Below are positions 36,117 to 44,245 of a DNA stretch of 64,000 bases, piece by piece (positions within the stretch are counted from its first letter, which is position 1; each line of letters begins with the position of its first letter). The stretch lies in the NCBI RefSeq assembly GCF_014641715.1, contig NZ_BMIG01000002.1, positions 434,001 to 498,000 on the forward strand. The letters are read 5' to 3'. The DNA comes from Polaromonas eurypsychrophila. Its GTDB lineage: Bacteria > Pseudomonadota > Gammaproteobacteria > Burkholderiales > Burkholderiaceae_C. Under the pieces are notes generated by a model that had not been told where the DNA came from, made no database searches, and saw nothing but the letters and a program-made list of their open reading frames with translations. Both the position numbers and the translations under genes were made by a program.

Positions 36117-36908
36117 CTACACCCCGCCGCTGGTCTCCGCAATCTGGGCGGCGGCATTCATCAGCGCAGGCGCCATTTCGGTAATCTTGTCCGCAGGCAT
36201 CCGCTCGGACGGGCCGCTGATGCCGATGGCCGCGATGGAGACACCCTCGCGGTTGTGGATGGCGGCGGCTACGGAATTGACGTTGATGCGCCAGCCACTG
36301 ATGCTGACCGCGTAGCCCACCGTGCGGATGTTTGCGAGTTCCTGCAGCAGTGTGTCCAGACGGATGTTTGCGGCTTCGGGGTGTGCTGCGATGATCCTGC
36401 GGGCAATGGACTCCGCATCCTGCCGGAAAGCCAGCAAGCATTTCCCGGAGGCGGTGAAGATGGCCGGCACCCGCGCCCCTGGTGACGCCGTGGGCCGCAG
36501 CGGAAAGGGCGACAGGATGTTGTCTAGGTACAGGATGTCGTCGCCGACCAAAATGGACAGGTTCACGCTTTCGTAGAAGCGCTGGTTCAGGTTGCGCATG
36601 AAGGGCTGGGCACAGCGCTTGATCACGCTGCGGCCGACCACCTTCATGCCCAGCTCCCAGGTTTTCAGGCTCAGTTCATAGCGGCTGGTCACCGGGTCTT
36701 GGCGCACATAGCCCAGGGCCTTGAGGGTGGTCAGGATGCGGTGGACATTGCTCTTTTGCCAGTTGAAGTGCTGGGCAATGGCTGAGACCCCCGCTGGCTG
36801 CTCGTGGGCTGCGAGGAACTCGATCAATGCAAAGCCCTTGACGATCGTTCCGTCCAGCCTGGGTTTTTTTTCTGGGGGCAGGTTTTCCGGCAAAGGGTCA
36901 ACGGTCAA
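36117..36908 (-). CDS. IclR-family transcriptional regulator (second)
   Basis: A protein of 263 residues from a TTG at 36908, which has a GGAG site seven bases upstream. The winged helix-turn-helix is clear (IVKGFALIEFLAAHEQPAG, then FNWQKSNVHRILTTLKALGY), as is the effector domain (ILVGDDILYLDNI, then GARVPAIFTASGKCLLAF, GISGPSERMP). It diverges from the CoA pathway operon and is its likely regulator. Upstream, a run of 10 Gs next to 7 As lies in its leader, and palindromes made of GTTCT/AGAAC lie between the two genes. In-frame starts further upstream are possible but would translate the homopolymer tract. Confidence 0.88.
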   Translation of the reverse strand: MTVDPLPENLPPEKKPRLDGTIVKGFALIEFLAAHEQPAGVSAIAQHFNWQKSNVHRILTTLKALGYVRQDPVTSRYELSLKTWELGMKVVGRSVIKRCAQPFMRNLNQRFYESVNLSILVGDDILYLDNILSPFPLRPTASPGARVPAIFTASGKCLLAFRQDAESIARRIIAAHPEAANIRLDTLLQELANIRTVGYAVSISGWRINVNSVAAAIHNREGVSIAAIGISGPSERMPADKITEMAPALMNAAAQIAETSGGV

Positions 36909-36924
36909 TGTGTTTCTCCAGGTC

Positions 36925-36941
36925 AAAAAAAGGGGGGGGGG
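36925..36941. repeat. A7-G10 homopolymer tract in the leader of the second iclR gene
   Basis: Seven As (36925-36931) are followed by ten Gs (36932-36941), about 17 bases upstream of the chosen TTG start (C10-T7 on the coding strand). Long G runs slip easily in replication and could vary expression of the regulator. Confidence 0.6.
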
Positions 36942-37075
36942 CGCGCGTCGGTCGGGCCCTGACCAGCTGACTGCGTCGTTGCCGCGCGCCATTTTGACGT
37001 ATCCGGCCACGGTATTCCAGGAATCTGCAAATGCGGGTAAACCCTGTCGTAACTCCATGATTCAAGGCGAATAAT

Positions 37076-37099
37076 GAACAATGTTCTGAATATTAGAAC
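37076..37099. promoter_or_regulatory. Overlapping palindromes in the iclR/CoA-transferase divergent region
   Basis: GAACA-A-TGTTC (37076-37086) overlaps GTTCT-N7-AGAAC (37083-37099). The half-sites are the same as in the operators near the first iclR gene (AGAAC/GTTCT). A likely operator for the local IclR protein; it lies 15 bases before the CoA-transferase start, so repression by blocking polymerase is plausible. Confidence 0.6.
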
Positions 37100-37113
37100 G
37101 CGTTTTTTGGAAA

Positions 37114-38337
37114 ATGAACTACCAAATGGAATGCACGTCCAATCTCGCACCGCCGCCACTGGCAGACGTTGTGGTCCTGGATCTCACGCAGGTCTACAAC
37201 GGGCCCTATGCCACTTTTCTGATGGCCCAGGCCGGAGCCACCGTTATCAAAGTCGAGTCGCCCGAAGGTGAGCACCTGCGCAAGCGGCAAAAGGCCGTTG
37301 GTGTGGCCGAGCCGTTCGGCGTGTTGAACGCCAACAAGAAGAACGTGGTGGTGGACCTGCAGACCGAATCCGGCCGGCAGGCGCTTCTGCGGATGGCGAC
37401 CGAGGCCGATGTGATCGTCTACAACTACGCGCCGGGCGTGATGGAACGCTTGGGACTGGGGGCGGACGTGCTGCGCCAGGCCAATCCCACCCTGATCATC
37501 GCGTCCAGCACGGGCTATGGCAGCACCGGGCCGTACCGGGACTACCCGGCGATGGACCTGACAGTGCAGGCAATGTCCGGGGTCATGAGCGTGACCGGTT
37601 CGCCCGATACGCCGCCGCTAAAGGCCGGGCCGGCCGTCTGCGATTTTTTTGCCGGTGTCCACCTGTACGGTGCCATTGCCACGGCCCTGTATGAGCGCGC
37701 TATGACAGGCCGAGCTGGCATGGTGGAGGTGTCCATGTTTAGTTCGGTCTTTCCGAGCCTGCTGTCCAGCCTGGGCCTGCACAAGAAAGGCGACACGGGC
37801 TGCAAGCGCACAGGCAACCGCCACGGCGGGCTGACGATGTCGCCCTACAACGTCTATGAAACCGCGGACGGCGCGATCGCTATCCTGTCGGTGAGCGAGG
37901 CGCACTGGAAGACGATCGCCGGCCTTCTGGGCAAGCTGGAGTGGCTCGACGATCCACGCTTCAGCGCGAAGGTGGAGCGCATCCAGAACATGGATGCGCT
38001 CGACGCCGCCATCAACTCCGTCACCCGCACTTGGGCCAAGGCTGCGCTGTTCGAGGTACTTGTATCTGCGCGCGTGCCCTGTGCTCCGGTGCGCGAACTC
38101 GACGAAGTGGTCAACGACCCCCACCTGCACCAGACCGGCATGCTCAAGTGGGTGCAGCACCCCTTGTACGGCGAGATGCTGGCCCATGGCAGCCCGCTCA
38201 ACTTCTTGAGCCACCAGACGCCGGACTACGTGCCCAGCGGCGCCCTGGGGCAGGACACCGAGTCGGTGATGAAGGGTTTCTACAAGCTCTCCGACGCCGA
38301 ATACCAGGAACTCGCCTCCGGCGGCGCCTTTGGCTGA
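37114..38337 (+). CDS. Family III (CaiB/BaiF) CoA-transferase (second)
   Basis: A 407-residue protein with VVVLDLTQVYNGPYATFLMA, a CoA-binding region (NANKKNVVVDLQTESGRQ) and the likely catalytic Asp in YPAMDLTVQAMSGVMSVTG (near 150). It activates an unknown carboxylic acid as its CoA ester and is the first gene of a five-enzyme rightward operon with acyl-CoA dehydrogenase, enoyl-CoA hydratase, thiolase-like and DUF35 genes. Only moderately similar to the other CoA-transferase in this window, so it is not a recent duplicate. Confidence 0.92.
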   Translation: MNYQMECTSNLAPPPLADVVVLDLTQVYNGPYATFLMAQAGATVIKVESPEGEHLRKRQKAVGVAEPFGVLNANKKNVVVDLQTESGRQALLRMATEADVIVYNYAPGVMERLGLGADVLRQANPTLIIASSTGYGSTGPYRDYPAMDLTVQAMSGVMSVTGSPDTPPLKAGPAVCDFFAGVHLYGAIATALYERAMTGRAGMVEVSMFSSVFPSLLSSLGLHKKGDTGCKRTGNRHGGLTMSPYNVYETADGAIAILSVSEAHWKTIAGLLGKLEWLDDPRFSAKVERIQNMDALDAAINSVTRTWAKAALFEVLVSARVPCAPVRELDEVVNDPHLHQTGMLKWVQHPLYGEMLAHGSPLNFLSHQTPDYVPSGALGQDTESVMKGFYKLSDAEYQELASGGAFG

Positions 38338-38399
38338 GTCGGGTCCGCCGTCCATTCCATTTTTGAAACCCTGCACTTATCCCTACCAGAGGTCCCTCC

Positions 38400-39563
38400 A
38401 TGTTTGATCACGATGCCGGATTGCCAGAAGAACTTATCCAGATCCGCGACACCACCCGCCGCTTCATGCGCAAGGAAGTGAAGGCCGCCGAAGACCAGGT
38501 GCCTCACGATGCCTTCGAGCTGCCGGAACACCTGCTCAAGCCATTGCAGGAAAAAGCCAAGGCCATGGGCCTGTGGGCCGTGCGCTCGCCCATCGAATAC
38601 GGCGGGGGCGGCATGAGCCTGCTGGCCACGGCGGTCATCGCCGAGGAAACGGCCCGCTGCCGCATGGGTGCCTACATCCCGGCCTGCGGCGCCACGGGAT
38701 CGAACCCGCCCGCGCCCATGCTGCTGGGCACGCGCGAGCAGATCGAGCGCTTTGCCGTGCCCGCCATCCGCGATGGCAAGAAGGCGTTTGTAGCTATCAG
38801 CGAGGCCTCGGGCGGGTCCGACCCGGCACGCTCCATCCGCACCCGCGCCGTGTTCAATGGCGACCGCTACGTGCTCAACGGTGCCAAGATGTGGATCACG
38901 GGGGCTGCCAGCGCGAGCTGGGGCCTGGTGTTCGCCCGCACCGGCGAACAGGGCCAGCGCGGCGGCATTACCTGCTTCATCGTAGATGGCAAGCCCAAGG
39001 GCATGACCTGCCGGGAGATTCCGGTCATCCGGTCCTGGTCGCCCTACGAGGTGGTTTTCGAGGATGTGGAGATTCCCGTGGAGCAGCGCCTGGGCGAGGA
39101 GGGGCAGGGCTTCGCCTTGTGCGAGAAGTGGCTGGTCGAAGGCCGAGTGCCCTATGCCGCCGGCACGATCGGGATCGCGCAGGCGGCCCTCCAGATCGCC
39201 ATTGACTGGGCGCGCGAGCGCGAGGTGTTCCGCTCCAAGCTCGCGGAGAAGCAGGCTATCCAGTGGATGGTCGCCGACAGCGAGATGGAGCTGCGCGCAG
39301 CTCGCTTGCTAATCTTTGAAGCGGCCCGCCGCGGCGATGCCGGCCTGAACTTCAAGACCGAGGCCTCTATCGCCAAGGTGGTGGCCACCGAGACCGCCGG
39401 CCGCGTGGTGGACCGTTGTATTCAGATCCTCGGCGGCATGGGTGTATCTAAAGAAATGCCGCTGGAGCGCTGGTACCGCGAGATGCGCATCAAGCGCATC
39501 GGCGAAGGTCCTTCGGAGGTGCACCGCATGGTGCTGGCCCGCGAAATGTTCAACGCTGTCTGA
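38400..39563 (+). CDS. Acyl-CoA dehydrogenase
   Basis: A 387-residue flavoprotein. The N-terminal helical domain is followed by the FAD-contacting motif KMWITGAASASWGLVFARTG and C-terminal motifs VVDRCIQILGGMGVSKEMPL and YREMRIKRIGEGPSEVHRMV, as in acyl-CoA dehydrogenases. It introduces an alpha-beta double bond into a CoA ester and passes electrons to ETF. The gene lies between the CoA-transferase (62-base gap) and the hydratase (10-base gap), so it is the second step of the pathway. Chain specificity is unknown. Confidence 0.93.
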   Translation: MFDHDAGLPEELIQIRDTTRRFMRKEVKAAEDQVPHDAFELPEHLLKPLQEKAKAMGLWAVRSPIEYGGGGMSLLATAVIAEETARCRMGAYIPACGATGSNPPAPMLLGTREQIERFAVPAIRDGKKAFVAISEASGGSDPARSIRTRAVFNGDRYVLNGAKMWITGAASASWGLVFARTGEQGQRGGITCFIVDGKPKGMTCREIPVIRSWSPYEVVFEDVEIPVEQRLGEEGQGFALCEKWLVEGRVPYAAGTIGIAQAALQIAIDWAREREVFRSKLAEKQAIQWMVADSEMELRAARLLIFEAARRGDAGLNFKTEASIAKVVATETAGRVVDRCIQILGGMGVSKEMPLERWYREMRIKRIGEGPSEVHRMVLAREMFNAV

Positions 39564-39573
39564 AGGAAAACGT

Positions 39574-40350
39574 ATGTCCATCGACCTGCATGTGGATGAC
39601 GCTGGTGTGGCGCTCATCACCATCAACCGCCCGGAAGCCCGCAACGCCTTTGATGCCGAGCACTACCAGCAGATCTCGCGCGCTTGGGAGCGGGTGCGCG
39701 ACGATCCGGCCATCCGCGTGGCCGTCATCACCGGCGCGGGTGACAAATCCTTCAGCGCTGGCGCCGACCTCAAGACATTCGTCGGGCGCAAGGCCGAGAT
39801 GTCCGAGTTCTGGCTCACGCAGAAGGACCAATTGCTCAACCGCGGCCTGGAGGTCTGGAAGCCAGTGATTGCCGCCGTCAATGGCTACTGCATCGGCGGG
39901 GGCATGACATTGCTGTTGGCCACCGACATCCGCGTGGCTGTGCCACACGCGACCTTCTCACTGGCCGAAGTCAAGCGCGGCATCATCGCCGGCAACGGCG
40001 GCACCCAGCGCTGCATCGCGCAACTGCCTTATGCGATTGCGATGGAGGCGCTGCTCACGGGCGACACCATCGACGCGGCCACGGCCGAGCGCTGGGGGCT
40101 CATCAACAAGGTGGTGCCGCCGGAGCAGCTGCTTGAAGAAGCTATGAAATACGCCCACCGCATTGCCGCCAATGCCCCGCTGGCGGTACAGGCCGCCAAG
40201 GAGCTGGCCGTCAAGGCGCCCGAGATGGGCCTGGCTGCCGGCCTGCGCATGGAGCAGTTCACCAACAAGCTGCTTTCGTCCACCAACGACGCCCGCGAGG
40301 GCGCGCTGGCCTTCCGGGAGAAGCGCCCCGCGCGCTTCACCGCTAGCTGA
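39574..40350 (+). CDS. Enoyl-CoA hydratase/isomerase
   Basis: A 258-residue crotonase-fold protein. The oxyanion-hole segments AGADLKTF (near 60) and GYCIGGGMTLLLATDIRVA (near 105) and the conserved AEVKRGIIAGNGGTQRC are visible. It should hydrate the enoyl-CoA made by the preceding dehydrogenase. The usual catalytic Glu pair is only partly recognisable (AEVKRG is the second one), so isomerase or other crotonase chemistry is possible. The ATG at 39574 has AAGGA upstream. Confidence 0.92.
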   Translation: MSIDLHVDDAGVALITINRPEARNAFDAEHYQQISRAWERVRDDPAIRVAVITGAGDKSFSAGADLKTFVGRKAEMSEFWLTQKDQLLNRGLEVWKPVIAAVNGYCIGGGMTLLLATDIRVAVPHATFSLAEVKRGIIAGNGGTQRCIAQLPYAIAMEALLTGDTIDAATAERWGLINKVVPPEQLLEEAMKYAHRIAANAPLAVQAAKELAVKAPEMGLAAGLRMEQFTNKLLSSTNDAREGALAFREKRPARFTAS

Positions 40351-40368
40351 GCCGCAAGGAGATCCGAC

Positions 40369-41490
40369 ATGCGCGGGAAATACGTCATCGCCGGCATCGG
40401 CAACACCCCCTTCGGCAAGCTGGGGCTGGACACCGTAACGCTGAACACGCTGGCCTGCCAGGCGGCACTGCAGGACGCAGGCGTCGAGAAAGGCGCCGTG
40501 GACGCCCTGTTCGTCAAGGGGCCCACGTCTTCGAAAGAGCTGCTGTATGGCCAGAAAGTGTCCGAGGCCTTGGGGCTCCAGCCGCGCTGGGGCGGCGCCT
40601 GGGACCAGGGCGGTGCGGCCAACATCACGCTGATCGATATGGCCATGATGGCCATCGAAACCGGTCAGTGCGAGGTCGCATTGGTTACTTTTGCCGACAA
40701 TCCGCGCAGCGGCTCGCGCCAGGCCTACGCCCGGCCGCGCGGCAATGACGCGGCCTACGGCTGGTTTTCCACCGCCGCCGGCTACGGCATGATCCACCAG
40801 GCCCATGTAGCCGAGTACGGCACGCCGCCCGAGGCCTTTGCCGCGTTCGCGCTGGCGGCGCGCAGCCACGGCGCGCGCAATCCACATGCGCAGCTGCAGA
40901 AGGCGATCTCGCTGGACGACTACCTGGCCTCGCCCTGGGTGGTCGAGCCTTTGCGCCGTGACGATTGCTGCCTAGTTTCGGACGGCGCGGCCGCCGTTGT
41001 GGTGATGAGCGCGCGCCGCGCGCAGGCCCTGGGCGTGCGCCAGTCGGTGCCGATCCTGGGCATCGGCGGCGGCCAGACTTCGTATGACGTGCACCTGCGC
41101 GACGTGCTCACGTCCACGCAAGCCGTGCAGTCCGGACGCATCGCCTTCGAGATGGCCGGTATCCGGCCGCAGGACATCGACGTGGCGCAGATCTATGACT
41201 GCTTCACTGTCACCGCCCTCATGACGCTGGAAGATTACGGTCTGTGTCCCAAGGGCGGTGCGCATGACTTTGTTCGCGACGGGCAGATAGAACATGGCGG
41301 GCGCCTGCCGGTCAACACCTCTGGCGGCCTGCTGTCGGAAACCGGCATGCCGGGCATGCAGTTGATCCTGGAGGGTGTACGACAGGCCCGCGGCACCGCT
41401 CGCCTGCAGGTGCCAAAGGTGCGCCACAGCCTGGTCAGCAACCAGGGCGGAACGATGCACACCCATTCCACACTCATTCTGGGAGGCTGA
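40369..41490 (+). CDS. Thiolase-fold protein without thiolase catalytic residues (Ltp2-like, probable aldolase)
   Basis: A 373-residue thiolase-superfamily protein. The three normal catalytic sites are changed. The nucleophilic Cys region reads DQGGAANIT (79-87), the NEAF motif is IYDCFTVT (near 277), the GHP His is in a SETGMPGM segment (near 322), and the second Cys is replaced in SNQGGTMHTH. This pattern is that of SCP-x/Ltp2-type proteins, of which Ltp2 is a retro-aldolase that works with a DUF35 partner. A DUF35 gene starts 1 base after its stop. I infer C-C cleavage of a 3-hydroxyacyl-CoA without CoA transfer, rather than thiolysis. Confidence 0.85.
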   Translation: MRGKYVIAGIGNTPFGKLGLDTVTLNTLACQAALQDAGVEKGAVDALFVKGPTSSKELLYGQKVSEALGLQPRWGGAWDQGGAANITLIDMAMMAIETGQCEVALVTFADNPRSGSRQAYARPRGNDAAYGWFSTAAGYGMIHQAHVAEYGTPPEAFAAFALAARSHGARNPHAQLQKAISLDDYLASPWVVEPLRRDDCCLVSDGAAAVVVMSARRAQALGVRQSVPILGIGGGQTSYDVHLRDVLTSTQAVQSGRIAFEMAGIRPQDIDVAQIYDCFTVTALMTLEDYGLCPKGGAHDFVRDGQIEHGGRLPVNTSGGLLSETGMPGMQLILEGVRQARGTARLQVPKVRHSLVSNQGGTMHTHSTLILGG

Positions 41491-41491
41491 C

Positions 41492-41887
41492 ATGGCCGAT
41501 GCATTCATGGTCGAGATCGACGACATCAACGGTCCGTACTGGCTCGGCCTGCGCGAAGGCGTCCTGAAGTACCAGGCCTGCGACTGCGGCCACGGATGGC
41601 TGCCGCCCCGCAAGCTCTGCCCATCCTGCCTGGGGTCGAGCTGGCGCTGGGAGATGGCCAGCGGCGAAGGCGCGATCCGCAGCTGGGTGGTCTACCACAC
41701 CGCTTACCACCCGGACTTCAAGGACCGGCTGCCCTACAACGTGGCCATCGTCCGCCTGGCCGAGGGGCCGCAGCTGATCGCCAATATCGTCGCGCCCAAC
41801 GACGCACTCCGGGTTGGCGCGGGTGTGCGCCTGCAACCCGACATGACCCGTGCGCAGCCGATCGCGCTGTTCGCACTGCACCCTTAA
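41492..41887 (+). CDS. DUF35 zinc-ribbon/OB-fold protein
   Basis: A 131-residue protein. The N-terminal rubredoxin-like zinc ribbon reads CDCGHGWLPPRKLCPSC (four Cys), followed by an OB-fold (IRSWVVYHTAYHPDFKD, then PYNVAIVRLAEGPQLIANIV). DUF35 proteins bind acyl-CoA and form complexes with thiolase-like enzymes, for example ChsH2 C-terminal domain with Ltp2. Its place one base after the thiolase-like gene strongly supports a two-subunit enzyme. Confidence 0.92.
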   Translation: MADAFMVEIDDINGPYWLGLREGVLKYQACDCGHGWLPPRKLCPSCLGSSWRWEMASGEGAIRSWVVYHTAYHPDFKDRLPYNVAIVRLAEGPQLIANIVAPNDALRVGAGVRLQPDMTRAQPIALFALHP

Positions 41888-41924
41888 CTCACTGACCTTC
41901 AACCCATCACTCACAGGAGATAAC

Positions 41925-42911
41925 ATGACCTTTCCGAACCGCATCCGCGTACGCGCCCTGGCCAGCGCAGCCCTTCTGGGCCTTGTGTCCCTGCCCGGCG
42001 CTGCATGGGCCCAAGAGATCTTTCCCAGCAAGACCGTCAAATTCATTGTGCCGTACCCGCCCGGCGCGTCCACGGACAGCCTGGCCCGGGCCTTCGCGCA
42101 GGAGTTGGCGAAGGAGCTCAAGGGCAACGTCATCGTCGAGAACAAACCTGGCGGCGGGACCACCATTGGGGCGCTAGCCGTCAAGACCTTGCCAGCCGAT
42201 GGCCATGCGTTGCTGTTCCAAGTCGACGGTCTCTACAACGGCAAGCTTGCCGCCCCCAGCGTCGGGTATGAATATAGCGACTTCGAGATCCTTTCCGCGC
42301 TGGCCCAGACGCCCTATGCCCTGGTCGTGCCTGCCAGTCTCAATATCCAGCGTCTGGAGGACCTCAAGGCCCACGCCGCGAAGAAGAATGGCGAGATCGA
42401 CTTCGGTGTGCTCGGCATGGGCGCGAACCAGTATTCCATCCTGGGGCGTAGTCTCAGCAAGCACCTTGGCGTGACCCCGCGCATGATCCCATACAAGGGC
42501 GGCGTGGAAGGTGTTACTGCGGTGATGGCCGGCGAGATTGACGCCTACTTCGCTACCGTGGGGCTGGCCCATGCCCAGAAGGACAACCCCAAGCTCAAGT
42601 TTCTGGCGCTGACCTCAGACGCCGGCAAGAACAAGTTTTTCCCGAGTCTCAAGTCGTTTGCCGAACTGGGCGTCAAGGACATGGTGTTCAAGAGCCTGTA
42701 TGGCGTGGCCATCCGGTCCAACACGCCGGCCGGCATCAAGGCCCGGCTGGAACAGGCCGTGCGCAAGGTCGCTGACTCCGAGGAGATGAAGAAGGTTCGC
42801 GCCCAGATTTCCCTGGAGGACTATCCCGGCTCCGTTGAAAGCTACCGCGCCGAGGTACAGCGCAACCTGCAGATGTACCAGGCCGCGCAGGAGCAGGAGC
42901 CCCGCCGCTGA
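41925..42911 (+). CDS. Bug-family substrate-binding protein (second)
   Basis: A 328-residue exported protein with a cleavable signal (LASAALLGLVSLPGAAWAQ). The Bug-family motifs IFPSKTVKFIVPYPPGASTD and ENKPGGGTTIGALA follow, with MIPYKGGVEGVTAVMAGEID. It is 37 bases after the DUF35 gene with a strong AGGAG site, so it is the last gene of the operon, and should bind the carboxylate substrate of the pathway. No TctA/TctB membrane genes are visible, so the permease is elsewhere or the protein is a sensor. Confidence 0.9.
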   Translation: MTFPNRIRVRALASAALLGLVSLPGAAWAQEIFPSKTVKFIVPYPPGASTDSLARAFAQELAKELKGNVIVENKPGGGTTIGALAVKTLPADGHALLFQVDGLYNGKLAAPSVGYEYSDFEILSALAQTPYALVVPASLNIQRLEDLKAHAAKKNGEIDFGVLGMGANQYSILGRSLSKHLGVTPRMIPYKGGVEGVTAVMAGEIDAYFATVGLAHAQKDNPKLKFLALTSDAGKNKFFPSLKSFAELGVKDMVFKSLYGVAIRSNTPAGIKARLEQAVRKVADSEEMKKVRAQISLEDYPGSVESYRAEVQRNLQMYQAAQEQEPRR

Positions 42912-43117
42912 TTAACGCAGCGCCAGCCCACGACGGTGCTTGCGCTCATGTGTGCCTTAAGACTTGCGTCACATGCATACACCGGCGACTGCGATTGGAT
43001 CTGGACACCGGGATCTCCTGCGACTGGCTTGCACGGACAGCGCCACTACAGCCGCAGCTGCCTCCCTGCCGGGGACATTCCGGCTGAGAGGCTTGGGTTG
43101 AAAGCCTTTTCAGTCGT

Positions 43118-43164
43118 AAGCCCAATAACCACGGGCGCAAGCAGCTATTAATTCAGTAGCGAAT
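43118..43164. repeat. Dispersed AGCCC...GGGCGCAAGCAGCTATTAATTCAGTAGC repeat copy
   Basis: The palindromic core is GCTATTAATTCAGTAGC (43144-43160). It lies in the 279-base gap between the second Bug gene and the convergent hydrolase gene. Otherwise this gap shows no gene; a terminator is not obvious. Confidence 0.65.
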
Positions 43165-43190
43165 GGACTGCCGCCCTGATGGGGCACTGA

Positions 43191-44162
43191 TCATTCCTGG
43201 TAGACCCGTGAGAGCAGCAGGCTGAAGGCCGGCAGGCGCGCTGGCGCGGTGGCGCGGAGCACGCCCTGCTCCTGCAGGATGGCGATCAGTTTTTTCGGTG
43301 CAACGCGTTTGTCGCCGACGATCTCGACATGGCCGGCGTTGACTTCGACCCGTTTGGTGCGCGCATCGCTCTCTATCAGGGTCTGACGCTGCTCGTCCAG
43401 CGAGAAAATGACGTCGCTCTCGACGCAGCGCCCGCCTTCCTCGCGCCGGCAGCTGCCGCGCTCGTCGGTGTCTATCTTCAGGTAGCGGCTGACCTGCGGC
43501 GCCAGGGAACCGGGCTCGCGGATGAAGCGCGAGGAAAAAGTGATGTCGGCCCACTTGGGGCCGGTCGCGATATAGCAGCTCAGGGGCACCAGGCCCAAGG
43601 AGAGCGGGTAGAGCCAGCTCTTGCCGCAGGTCTGGGCCGCGGCGATGCCGGAAAACGGGCCGGAGATGGTCACCAGACGCAAATCGACGGGACGGCCGGG
43701 CAGCGGCGTGAGGGAAGAAGACGCGGTCATCGCCTTGCGCGCGATCAGCGCGCCCTGGCTGTGGCCGATCACCGTGATCTGCGGCACCCGGGATTGCGCG
43801 GCGAGCTGCTGGACGGCCTGCTTCAGTTCATCGGCGCCCTGCGTGAGCTTGGCGCGGTCATCGTAGGTAAAACAGGCCGACTGCTGGCCATGAAAGGCCA
43901 GCACCTGGGCCAGGCCGCGAAACTGGCCGGAGGAGCCGAAGCAGCCATGCACGAGCACATGGACAGGCTGGCTGGAATCAATGCGCAGGCTGCGGTCCGG
44001 ACTGTCGGTGCAGGGGCCGAGGCCGGGAATGTTGAGCGTGAGGTCCGGTGGCGGAAGGCGGCCCGGCTCGAGATCGGCCGGGTTCATCGCCTCGCGCGAA
44101 GCGCAGCCACCCAGCAGGGTAAGGAGGGCAAGGAGGGCAAGAAGGGTGGCGGTGTGATTCAT
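43191..44162 (-). CDS. Alpha/beta-hydrolase lipoprotein
   Basis: A 323-residue protein with a lipoprotein signal (LLALLALLTLLGGC). An alpha/beta-hydrolase domain follows, with an oxyanion loop VHVLVHGCFGSSGQFRGLA and nucleophile elbow VIGHSQGALIARKAM. It resembles lipase-class hydrolases anchored in the envelope. The substrate is unknown. The ATG at 44162 starts the signal peptide; a longer in-frame reading is not supported. It lies between the second Bug gene (convergent) and a YjdF-like membrane gene. Confidence 0.85.
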   Translation of the reverse strand: MNHTATLLALLALLTLLGGCASREAMNPADLEPGRLPPPDLTLNIPGLGPCTDSPDRSLRIDSSQPVHVLVHGCFGSSGQFRGLAQVLAFHGQQSACFTYDDRAKLTQGADELKQAVQQLAAQSRVPQITVIGHSQGALIARKAMTASSSLTPLPGRPVDLRLVTISGPFSGIAAAQTCGKSWLYPLSLGLVPLSCYIATGPKWADITFSSRFIREPGSLAPQVSRYLKIDTDERGSCRREEGGRCVESDVIFSLDEQRQTLIESDARTKRVEVNAGHVEIVGDKRVAPKKLIAILQEQGVLRATAPARLPAFSLLLSRVYQE

Positions 44163-44245
44163 GTCGGCTCCTGGGTGGGGTGGCTGCCTTGTTTGTGTCC
44201 AAAGGTGCGCATCGGAAAGCCGCTGTTCACGGGCGGCGGCGGTGC

